Positions 1 to 5,641 of a stretch of DNA of 7,989 bases are shown piece by piece. The number at the start of each line of letters is the position of its first letter. The first letter of the stretch is position 1. The notes under the pieces are model-generated. The model worked only from the letters and a program-made list of their open reading frames with translations. It did no database searches and was not told the origin of the DNA. A program made the position numbers and the translations under genes. The stretch lies in NCBI GenBank assembly GCA_030448225.1, contig JAUJNJ010000025.1:1-7989 (forward strand). The letters are read 5' to 3'. The stretch is from Phycisphaerae bacterium (GTDB lineage: Bacteria; Planctomycetota; Phycisphaerae; Tepidisphaerales; Tepidisphaeraceae).

Positions 1-2
1 GC

Positions 3-2135
3 TGGAAGGGTGCTGCCGACCCGATCGAGGCGCTACTCGACCGCCGCCTCGCCGCCTATCAGGTGCACGACGGGCTGACGCTGCCGGCCGGCTACGAGGT
101 GATCGCGACGTGGGGCGACGTGTTCCGGGCCGCCGAACGACCCGGCGAAGCAGATCCGCTTCGGCTACAACGCCGACTACACCGGCCTGGTCCCGCAGAA
201 GGACTCGCCCGACGAGTTCTGGCTGATCGTGAACCACGAGCACATCTCGGCCCGGCCGTGGCTCCAGGGGCGGCGCGGTACCGGCCAGGCGTCGTCGACG
301 CCGGCGGGCGGCTCGGGGCGGTGCCCGTTCGTCGGCTTCGCCGTCGATCGCCCAGCCTGGGCCAGCGCCGCCAACGCCGCGAGCGCGCCTACATCGCCTA
401 CCTGTGCGAGGACGCGATGTCCAGCCTCGGCGTCAGCGTGCTGCGCGTGCGGCGAGCGCGACACCGGCGGCTTCGAGGTCGTGAAGGACTCGCCCGACCA
501 CTTCCGCTTCCACTGGCGCGTCGGCGTGCAGAACGTGCCGAACGCCGCCGCGGCGATGCACTCTCCGGCCCCGCCGCCCTGCTGCAAATATGCCCGCGCG
601 CACGTTCTCCAACTGCTCGGGCGCGACGACGCCGTGGGGCACGTTCCTCACGTGCAGGAGAACTTCCAGACCAGTGGCCGAGTTTGTCACCGCGGACGGG
701 CGGCGCTGGTGTGGCCGGCGAACGCAAGCGGTTCGGCGGGGCGCGACCAGCCGTCGGCCGTGAACACCGACCTGCCGTTCGAGTTCGAGGGCTGGGCACC
801 GGCTTGGCCGAGCCGCTCGACGGGCGGCAGTGCGTGGCGTGTGCGAGATCGACCCATCGGCGGACGATGACGAAGCACAACGCGCTCGGCCGCAAGCCAC
901 GAGAACGTGCTGCGTCGAGGCCGACAAGCCGCTCGTCGCCTACATGGCGACGACCGCCGCGGCGGACATCGGTGGAAATACGTCAGCGACGGCGTCGTGA
1001 CGGATCCGACCGACCCGGCGAACACAAAGCTGCTGGAACAGGGCACGCTGCACGTCGCCCGCCTCGTCGGCGGACGGCTTCACCGGCGAGTGGGTGCCGC
1101 TGGAGCCGCACGACCCCGCTGGCCCGCCCGGAGCGAACACCTGGCGGCCTGACCGAACAGGCTCCCCCGCCGCCCCGATGGCGGGCACGTTCGGTCGGCA
1201 CCGCCGAGGACGTGGCCGGCATCGCCTCCGTGGAGGAATGGGTGGCGTCGTGCGAGGCGTTCCGCCGGCAAGAGAGTTTGACGCTGAGCGTGGGCGAGTT
1301 GACGAAAATGCGGCCGGACCGGGTCGCTGCCGCCAGGGGTCAAGAACATCCTCAAGACCTGCTGATCGTCAATGCCTACGTCATGGCCAACGCCATCGGC
1401 GGCACGCCGTGCCGCGGCCGGGGGACGTCGAGGTCCACGAGGGCGACCAGAGCGTCTACGTCGCGTTCACCGATTCGACGGGCTCGGACGAGGGCCGCCC
1501 GACGCGGATCTTCCCGACTCGGCCGGCGAGAACAGCCGCCAGTACGGCGATCTACCGCATCGCCGAGGACGCCAACGACCCCACCGCCCGCACGTTCACC
1601 TACGGCAGGCAAGTTCGTTAGCTCCGGCGAGGCATTCGACAAGGGCGGCGGCTTCGCGTGCGCCGACAACCTGCTGTTCGACAAGGCCGGGCACCCTGGT
1701 TGGTCTGCGACATCACCACGCCGTCGCCAACTACCTGGTCGAGCCGCACCGAGGCGGACCAGTCGCCCGGGCGAGAAGAACTTCGTCGGCGTGCTGGGCA
1801 ACACCTGCCGCTGTTCATGATCCCCACGGCCGGCCCCCGGCAACAGTGCCGTTCGCGATCGGCCTGATGCAGGAGTGCGAGAACTGACCGGCCCCACCTT
1901 CGCCCTGACGGCGCGCGCTGCTGTTGGCGGTGCAACACCCTGCGAGTTGAACGGCACCGCAGGTGCTGGCGAAGGGGCCGAGCCGAGGTCGTGCACGATG
2001 ATGCTCGCCGCCCGCGACGGCACGCTGTTCCCCCAGCAACGCTGCGTGCCGCTCGGCAGCAACTTCCTTCTCCGGGAAGCCCGGCAGGGTCCCCAAGCCG
2101 TGCGTGCTCTGCATCACGCGGGCGGGAGGCGATGA
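3..2135 (+). CDS. PhoX-family (DUF839) alkaline phosphatase, 5'-truncated and frameshifted
   Basis: Likely a secreted or periplasmic PhoX-type phosphatase that releases phosphate from organic esters; characterised PhoX enzymes use an iron-calcium centre and are Tat-exported, but the N-terminus lies left of the window, so no signal can be seen. The frame is open from base 3 (WKGAADPIEALLDRRL, then LPAGYEVIATWGDVFR). Family landmarks follow in order, in changing frames: FGYNADYTGLVP and VNHEHISARPWLQG (about 160-270), SLGVSVLRVRR (420-455), TFSNCSGATTPWGTFLTC then ENFQ (604-670), LPFEFEG (770-790), ALGRKP (880-900), DDRRGGHRWKYVSDG and NTKLLEQGTLHVARL (945-1070), GDVEVHEGDQSVYVAFTDST (1420-1480), GGGFACADNLLFD (1645-1680), GPTFALT (1890), and LFPQQRCVPLGSN then CVLCITRAGG (2025-2130). 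About ten or more frame changes are required; an extra g near 149 is one clear case. The ~710-codon span suits the family. The stop is uncertain: TGA at 2133-2135 is chosen because CITRAGG is the expected C-terminus. Family confidence is high, boundaries moderate. Confidence 0.85.
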
Positions 2136-2255
2136 CGTTTGGAGAGTTACAGGGCGGCGTAGCCAAAGGCTGAAGCGCGTGCTGCACCGCCCCAAGGCTG
2201 TATGCGTTCTCGCGCGCCCGCCGCTACAACGGCAGCAAAAAGGAGAACCCGCTTC
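2136..2255 (+). other. Spacer between PhoX and ferredoxin genes with weak inverted repeats
   Basis: No gene is seen. GGGCGG (2152-2157) can pair with CCGCCC (2187-2192), and TACAG (2148-2152) is complementary to CTGTA (2198-2202). A small AGCC-AAA-GGCT hairpin (2161-2171) lies between. There is no T-rich run, so this is at best a weak terminator or leader fold. No promoter hexamers stand out, so the ferredoxin gene may be read through from phoX. Confidence 0.3.
2240..2245 (+). promoter_or_regulatory. Ribosome binding site of the ferredoxin gene
   Basis: AAGGAG lies 10 bases before the ATG at 2256 and fixes that start codon. It is one of the clearest Shine-Dalgarno sites in the window. Confidence 0.8.
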
Positions 2256-2613
2256 ATGCCCCAACTCACCGTCGACGGCGTCGGCCTGTTCGAAGTTCCG
2301 CACGGCAGCCGCCTCGTCCTGGCGACCGACGAGGCCGGCATCGACCAACTCCACGCCTGCGGCGGCGGCAACGCCCGCTGCACGACCTGCCGCGTAGTTC
2401 ACCGCCGGCGAGCCGGAACAGATCGCGCCGAGCGACCTGCTCGTCGGCCGCGGCCTGACGCAGTTCCCCGGCCTGCGGCTGAGCTGCAACTCACCTGCGA
2501 CCGCGACATGACCGTGAAAGCCATCAGCCGCCTCGCCGCGCGGCCGCGTCGACGCCGGCAAGCTCCGGGACCGACGAACTGCAACCGCCCCCGTCGTGGA
2601 CCACCTTCGATAG
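2256..2613 (+). CDS. Adrenodoxin-type 2Fe-2S ferredoxin, frameshifted
   Basis: A small soluble electron carrier of about 115 residues. It starts MPQLTVDGVGLFEVPHG and reads into the cluster-binding stretch HACGGGNARCTTCRV, which supplies three cysteines (about residues 35, 42 and 45). The fourth cysteine is in LRLSC, about 33 residues later, as in adrenodoxin-like ferredoxins. A frame change just after CRV (near 2395) restores FTAGEPEQIAPSDLLVGRG, and a missing c near 2487 restores LSCQLTCDRDMTVKAI. The usual spacing of the first two cysteines is five residues; here it is six because of an additional GGC codon. The C-terminus probably ends PPPSWTTFD; TAG at 2611-2613 is one frame off and taken as the likely stop. 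It lies 120 bases after the phosphatase gene on the same strand, possibly cotranscribed. The electron partner is unknown. Confidence 0.85.
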
Positions 2614-2882
2614 GGGCCACGTCCCGCTTCACTTGTTGCGTCGGATCGTCCCGAACTGTCAACCTGCGCGCACGGCGACGAGCCGTCCCGGGTTCGATCC
2701 AGACCCGGCGCGAAAACGCTGTCGCGGCCCGCGCGGGTCTGCTCGGAACCGCCGCCGATGATAGCCGGATAGCGAGCCCGCTGGCCTGCGAACGAACCAC
2801 GGGTTTGGGCGTGCTCATCGCGCCATGTTTCGAGGTATGGATGGACCGAGCGACGACGCGACAGAGCAGTCGCGTCCTCCGA
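2614..2882. other. Spacer between convergent genes; no convincing gene
   Basis: This 269-base stretch separates the plus-strand ferredoxin from the minus-strand hypothetical gene. Open frames exist on both strands but resemble no family and have no ribosome binding site. The only structure seen is a 6-bp hairpin, CCGGGT (2688-2693) with ACCCGG (2703-2708). It could weakly terminate either convergent transcript, but no T-run follows on either strand. Confidence 0.4.
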
Positions 2883-3217
2883 TCATTCCACGAGCGCCGT
2901 GTGCATGCCACCCCCGTACGGCGTGTTCTTCACGAGGTGGCGGTTGTAGTCCGGCGAGCCGTCGGTCCACCAGACGGGACCGCGGCTCACCGAGGGCGAC
3001 TTCGCGCCTCCCCCACGCGGCGGCGGCGCGGCGACCCGTCGTCGTCGCTCGTGCGGCGGGCGGTGGCGACGTCGCGGCGGCCTGCATCAGCTTGCGGACG
3101 AGTCGTTCGCGATCCGTCTCCGATAGTGCGGGGTTTGACTTCCGCCACAGCCGGCCGCGCACGATGGAAGCAGCGGCCGTCGGGCGTGTCGGGGTAGGGG
3201 TCTTTCGGGCGAGGCAT
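2883..3217 (-). CDS. Conserved small hypothetical protein, frameshifted
   Basis: Function not recognised. The protein is about 110 residues, highly charged, with no membrane segment or signal peptide. Reconstructed across about four frame changes it reads MPRPKDPYPDTPDGRCFHR, then RLWRKSNPALSETDRERLV and RKLMQARRDV (a basic, probably helical segment), then an Arg/Ala-rich stretch ending AWGRREVALGE. It ends GPVWWTDGSPDYNRHLV, KNTPYGGGMHTALVE and TGA (2885-2883). The WWTDGSPDYNRHLVKNTPY block is so regular that it must be real coding sequence, and I recall similar small proteins in Gemmata-type planctomycetes. The ATG at 3217 is preceded by a GGGAAG stretch. It lies 106 bases after tuf on the same strand, so read-through from the translation operon is possible. 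Coding status is fairly sure; function is unknown. Confidence 0.7.
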
Positions 3218-3259
3218 CTTCGTCGTACTTCCCGGCAATCGCCGCACCGGCACCGGCAC

Positions 3260-3302
3260 CGGCGGCCGGCGTGCGGGCAACTGAGCCCACATCCGGCCGC
3301 CG
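3260..3302 (-). terminator. Large GC hairpin between tuf and the hypothetical gene
   Basis: CGGCGGCCGG (3260-3269) and CCGGCCGCCG (3293-3302) form a perfect 10-bp stem. In the 23-base loop a further GGGC/GCCC pairing is possible. It begins 21 bases after the tuf stop. No T-run follows, so it may be a terminator of the kind common in GC-rich genomes, an RNA-stabilising 3' end, or an attenuator before the next gene. Three tandem CACCGG units (3245-3262) abut it. Confidence 0.45.
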
Positions 3303-3323
3303 ATGTCTCCGCACGTTCTCGCG

Positions 3324-4511
3324 TCACCTCAGGACGATACGCGTCCTCACGCCCGAGCCGATCGTCTTGCCGCTCTCGGGACGGGCGTAGCGAGTCATTC
3401 CAGCGCCACCGGGCGGTCGAGCGGCGACGAGACGGTGACCGTGTCGCCCGGCATCACCATCTCGCCGCCGCCGGCGCGCACGGACGCCGACGCCGCCGGT
3501 GCGGAAGTAGAACTGCGGGCGGTAGCCGTCGAGCGGCGTGTGGCGGCCGCCTCCTCGCCGCAGGACACAGCTCGACTCGAACGCCGCGCGCCGCGACCGA
3601 CGCGGCGCCGCCAGCACCTGGCCGCGCGCGACCTCGTCGCGACCGACGTCGCGGAGCAGCAGGCTGACGCTGGGTCGCCGGCGACCGCCTCGTCGAGCAG
3701 AGCAGTTGTTGCGCAGGTTCGATGTCCTTCACGACGACCTGGCGGCCTCGTCTTCGCCATCACCGGCGAGGCCGAGTTCCACCGCGTCGCCCCGCCGCAG
3801 CCGCCCGCGGCTCGACCCGGCCGCTGGCGACCGTGCCGGCGATCGAGAAGACGTTCTCGACCGCCATGAGGAACGGGCGGTCGATCTCCCGCTGCGGCAG
3901 CTGCGGCACGTACGCGTCGCCCGCCACGAGCAGCCGATCGGCGCGTTGGCCGCGTCGTCCGACGGAGTCGCGGTAGGCCGGCAACCGCGGCTCCCGCGCG
4001 ACCGGGGGCGGCGTCGCCGTCGAGAAACCGTAGCCGTGAGCATCTCGCACCTCGGGTTCGACGAGGTCCGACATCTCGGCGTCGTCGACGAGGTCGACCT
4101 TGTTCATGAACACGATCGTCGGCACGCCGACCTGCCGCGCGACGGGACGTGCTCGCGCGTCTGCGGCATCGCGCGTCGGTCGCGGCGACGACGAGGACGG
4201 CCGCGTCCATCTGGGCGACGCCGGTGATCATGTTCTTGATGTAGTCCAGCGGCGTGCCAGGGCAGTCGACGTGGCCGTAGTGCCGCGTCGCCGACTCGAC
4301 GTGGCCGGCGATGACGGTCACCGTCTTGCTCGCGTCGCGGCGGGTGCCGCCCTTCGCGATCTCGTCGTAGGGTTTGGCACGGACGGCCGGGCGAGGAACC
4401 GGTGCGCGGACCGAGCTGAGCGCGCGGTGAGCGTCGTCTTCCGTGGTCGATGTGCCCGATCGTGCCGACGTTGACGTGGGGCTTGTCGCGCTGAAACAGT
4501 TCCTTGGCCAC
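3324..4511 (-). CDS. tuf: Elongation factor Tu, frameshifted
   Basis: EF-Tu is the GTPase that carries aminoacyl-tRNA to the ribosome. The span of 1188 bases (about 396 codons) is normal. Segments in order: [19 protein letters not shown] then IDHGKTTLTAR (P-loop, one missing c), [27 protein letters not shown] (G3), [48 protein letters not shown] (G4), [18 protein letters not shown] and [10 protein letters not shown] (domain 2), LLDEAVAGD, then [39 protein letters not shown] and [15 protein letters not shown] (domain 3). The TGA at 3395 comes from a frameshift; the true C-terminus runs on to TGA at 3326-3324. The start is GTG (4511-4509) with a GGAGG 8 bases upstream. DCPGHADY reads as DCPGTPLDY, so the catalytic His is not readable; the clustered indels around it suggest error, not loss. 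Switch I lacks the usual RGITI. About ten frame changes are needed. Confidence 0.95.
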
Positions 4512-4519
4512 TGGATGGC

Positions 4520-4524
4520 CCTCC
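4520..4524 (-). promoter_or_regulatory. Ribosome binding site of tuf
   Basis: GGAGG on the minus strand stands 8 bases before the GTG at 4511. Together they decide the tuf start, since GTG is followed directly by [15 protein letters not shown], the standard EF-Tu N-terminus. No ATG lies in a suitable place. Confidence 0.8.
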
Positions 4525-4580
4525 GGTTGGAGAACATGCCCCCTTCCCCGCGGCGGAACGCCCGACGCGGCAAGGGTGAA

Positions 4581-4614
4581 GAGTGGGGGGTGGAGAGTGG
4601 TGGAGTGGGAAGTG
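4581..4614. repeat. Degenerate CACT/CCACC short repeat in the tuf leader
   Basis: The minus strand reads as repeated CCCACTCC, CCACCACTC and CCACCCCCCACTC units, entirely purine on the plus strand apart from scattered T. It lies in the spacer between tRNA-Asn and tuf. Related CACT/CCACC-rich runs occur at 4927-4979 and in both arms at 5228-5342, that is, in several spacers of this operon. Confidence 0.55.
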
Positions 4615-4644
4615 AAAGGATCGATCCCGTTCGCGCGCGCGCTT

Positions 4645-4650
4645 ATTTTA
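4645..4650 (-). promoter_or_regulatory. Possible -10 element upstream of tuf
   Basis: TAAAAT on the minus strand matches five of six bases of a sigma70 -10 box and is a rare AT island in GC-rich sequence, about 135 bases before the tuf start. There is no good -35 at the expected distance, only GTCACG 17 bases upstream. It may be a secondary tuf promoter inside the tRNA-tuf unit. Confidence 0.3.
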
Positions 4651-4771
4651 GCCGGCGGGCTTGCCGCCGTGACCGTGAAGGTCGCGGGGGCAAGGGGAAC
4701 GGTGGGGATCCGCACCAGACGAGACGACACGGCACGCGCGATCTCTCCGCACGCGCACCGGTGCTCCAAAG

Positions 4772-4855
4772 CTGTGGCGGCAGGACTCGAACCTGCAGAG
4801 CGTTTCCGCACGGCATTAACAGTGCCGCCCGCTACCAGTTACGGTTTACGCCACA
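4772..4855 (-). tRNA. tRNA-Asn (anticodon GTT) with a long variable arm
   Basis: The acceptor TGTGGCG (from 4855) pairs perfectly with CGCCACA, followed by G73 at 4772, the discriminator expected for Asn. The anticodon stem CGGCA/TGCCG encloses the loop CTGTTAA, giving anticodon GTT (4820-4818). The T-arm GCAGG-TTCGAGT-CCTGC is perfect. The variable region is 14 bases (4810-4797) and folds as GCG-GAAA-CGC, as in class II tRNAs (Leu, Ser, Tyr), which is unusual for Asn. The D-arm is weak, with only CCG/CGG pairing. No CCA is encoded. It is the last tRNA before tuf. A Tyr tRNA would need GTA and A73, neither of which is seen. Confidence 0.85.
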
Positions 4856-4977
4856 ATCGCTGAAGGCCGATGTCTCGCGAGGGCGGGCGGCGGCGTGATG
4901 GCGTCCTCGGCGGGCGGAACTGAGGAACTCCCGACTCCACCACCCGACCACGCCACCACCCCGCAATCCCTCCCACA
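4856..4977. repeat. Spacer between two tRNAs with a CCACC/GACTCC-rich run
   Basis: No gene is seen between tRNA-Gln(TTG) and tRNA-Asn. Bases 4927-4979 form a pyrimidine-rich run of CTCCCGACTCC, CCACC, CCGACCACG and CCACCACCCC units, resembling the run at 4581-4614 in the opposite orientation. The remainder is GC-rich without clear structure. Confidence 0.45.
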
Positions 4978-5052
4978 CTCGCGGGCCGGAGTCGAACCGG
5001 CGGACTTCGCGTTCAAAGCGCGACGCTTGTACCGTCACAACCTACCCGCGGA
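4978..5052 (-). tRNA. tRNA-Gln (anticodon TTG)
   Basis: The 75-base gene has anticodon stem TCGCG/CGCGA around the loop CTTTGAA, giving anticodon TTG (5016-5014) for CAA and CAG codons. The T-arm GCCGG-TTCGACT-CCGGC is perfect and G73 (4978) suits Gln. The acceptor 5' strand reads TCCGCGGG followed by TA; removing one c gives TCGCGGG, which pairs with CCCGCGA, so a single-base insertion is likely. No CCA is encoded. Confidence 0.88.
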
Positions 5053-5129
5053 TCGGGATGGACCTTCTCCTTTCATCTCGTCGTCGTCGTGTTCACTCAC
5101 GCCATGCTCGTGCTCCTCTCGACCGCCAG
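5053..5129. other. Short spacer between the two tRNA-Gln genes
   Basis: Seventy-seven bases with no gene, repeat or promoter recognised. A CT/CG-rich stretch at about 5063-5093 has no clear fold. The two tRNAs are probably processed from one transcript. Confidence 0.4.
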
Positions 5130-5201
5130 TTGCCCCGCCACGATTCGGACGTGGATTTCCCGGTTCAGAGCCGGGCGTGCTACCGGTTACACCACGGGGC
5201 G
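5130..5201 (-). tRNA. tRNA-Gln (anticodon CTG), T-loop atypical
   Basis: The anticodon stem CCCGG/CCGGG encloses CTCTGAA, giving anticodon CTG (5168-5166) for CAG. D-stem GTGT/GCAC with loop AACCGGTA is normal. The T-stem CCACG/CGTGG is perfect but the loop reads TCCGAAT instead of TTCGAAT, so position 55, normally pseudouridine, is C. The acceptor CGCCCCG pairs with CGGGGCA except at the first pair (C with A). The base at position 73 reads A. These are either sequencing errors or real divergence. The length of 72 bases is normal. Confidence 0.82.
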
Positions 5202-5227
5202 GGAATTAGTTGCTGGTTATCAGTTGC

Positions 5228-5342
5228 TAGTGGTGAGTGGCCATTGCTTAGCGATGCGTGCGGCGGCAACTCGGTTCCCATGCGGGACTCGATGTCTTCG
5301 CCGGTAGACGTAAACCGACTGACCACCAGCCACTCGCCACTA
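5228..5342. repeat. Imperfect inverted repeat between tRNA-Gly and tRNA-Gln(CTG)
   Basis: The left arm TAGTGGTGAGTGGC (5228-5241) and the right arm GCCACTCGCCACTA (5329-5342) are complementary at 13 of 14 positions, 87 bases apart. Both arms continue into degenerate GTTAT/GTTAG and CCACC units. Such CACTA-rich runs look like the short dispersed intergenic repeats of planctomycete and verrucomicrobial genomes, as I recall them. The sequence between the arms holds no tRNA and no clear gene. Confidence 0.55.
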
Positions 5343-5354
5343 ACCACTTCCTAC

Positions 5355-5425
5355 TGCGCGATGCGGGAATCAGACCTGCGACTCAACGCTGGCAGAGTCA
5401 CGTGATGCCACTTCACCAATCGCCG
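5355..5425 (-). tRNA. tRNA-Gly (anticodon GCC), degenerate
   Basis: The geometry is exactly that of a 71-base class I tRNA. The acceptor is CGGCGAT with ATCGCGC, mispaired at the outermost two positions. The D-arm GTGA-AGTGGCA-TCAC is perfect and typical of Gly. The loop CTGCCAG gives anticodon GCC (5393-5391). The anticodon stem TGACT/CGTTG has one mismatch at its loop end plus two G-T pairs. The T-loop reads TCTGATT instead of TTCGATT, and T-stem GCAGG/CCCGC has one A-C mismatch. A73 is at 5355. It could be a real tRNA with read errors or a decaying one. It is the first tRNA after the promoter. Confidence 0.72.
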
Positions 5426-5483
5426 GTTCCGAGTTTTCCATCTGAATGTCGACGGCTCTTTCTATAGAGCGGCCGCGTTTCAT
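5370..5483 (-). CDS. Possible 37-residue leader peptide running into tRNA-Gly
   Basis: A short ORF starts MKRGRSIERAVDIQMENS at an ATG (5483-5481) placed 7 bases after GGAGGTGA, a near-perfect Shine-Dalgarno (5495-5488). It continues EPAIGEVASRDSASVESQV and stops at TGA (5372-5370) inside the T-loop of tRNA-Gly. No known protein is recognised, and it has no membrane segment. Either it is a translated leader whose ribosomes would cover the 5' part of the tRNA precursor, or the ribosome binding site belongs to a gene whose frame is broken by indels. The strength of the binding site is the main support. Confidence 0.3.
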   Translation of the reverse strand: MKRGRSIERAVDIQMENSEPAIGEVASRDSASVESQV

Positions 5484-5521
5484 AGTTTCACCTCCGCCGC
5501 CACACGGTCGCGGACTCTCCA

Positions 5522-5561
5522 GGCGCGGCGGCGTTGCCAGCGGTGGTCTTGCCGCCGCGCC
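5522..5561 (-). other. Perfect 11-bp GC hairpin in the operon leader
   Basis: GGCGCGGCGGC (5522-5532) and GCCGCCGCGCC (5551-5561) form an uninterrupted 11-bp stem with an 18-base loop. In the minus-strand transcript it directly follows the T-rich run at 5562-5572 and precedes the Shine-Dalgarno at 5495. An RNA of this stability would be a processing, pausing or anti-termination element; the function is not known. Confidence 0.55.
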
Positions 5562-5641
5562 AAAAGAAAAAGCCCCGAGGTCCTCACCGGACTTCCGCTT
5601 GTAGTCAGTCAAAATGACTGTCCGCTCGCTAGCCGGTGAGG
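5562..5641 (-). terminator. Nested inverted repeats followed by a T-rich run
   Basis: On the minus strand CCTCACCGG (5641-5633) pairs with CCGGTGAGG (5590-5582), a perfect 9-bp outer stem. Inside it CAGTCA and TGACTG (5620-5606) form a 6-bp hairpin with a TTT loop. The outer stem is followed by ACCTCGGGGC and then TTTTTCTTTT (5571-5562). The distance of about ten bases from stem to T-run is longer than in a classical terminator, so this may be an attenuator, a terminator of a small leader RNA, or part of a structured RNA. Confidence 0.45.

Noticed and set aside
63..1820. A single 585-residue plus-strand ORF taken as one protein
   Set aside because: Only parts of this frame match the PhoX family; the matching segments alternate between three frames, so the long translation is not the real protein.
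2600..2665. TTGACA-like hexamer on the minus strand near 2657
   Set aside because: No -10 box lies at a suitable distance, and it would fire antisense into the ferredoxin gene.
2675..2712. GGTTCGATCC, which resembles a tRNA T-loop
   Set aside because: The flanking bases do not form a T-stem around it, and no acceptor, D-arm or anticodon arm can be built on either strand. Only a 6-bp hairpin remains.
2399..2911. Long minus-strand ORF antisense to the ferredoxin and the spacer
   Set aside because: It overlaps the well-supported ferredoxin, is Arg-rich as expected of a GC-rich shadow frame, and has no recognisable domain or ribosome binding site.
3395..4573. A 392-residue minus-strand ORF taken as EF-Tu with an additional N-terminus
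   Set aside because: Its first part is in the wrong frame and its stop at 3395 is a frameshift product. The real EF-Tu ends at 3324 and begins at the GTG at 4511.
5461..5480. CTATAG next to a NotI-like GCGGCCGC, possibly vector sequence
   Set aside because: NotI sites are expected in GC-rich DNA (another is at 7982-7989), and the flanks match no cloning vector that I know.
5522..5641. RNase P RNA or tmRNA suggested by GGAAGTCCGG and the hairpins
   Set aside because: None of the conserved core blocks of either RNA is present and the region is too short.
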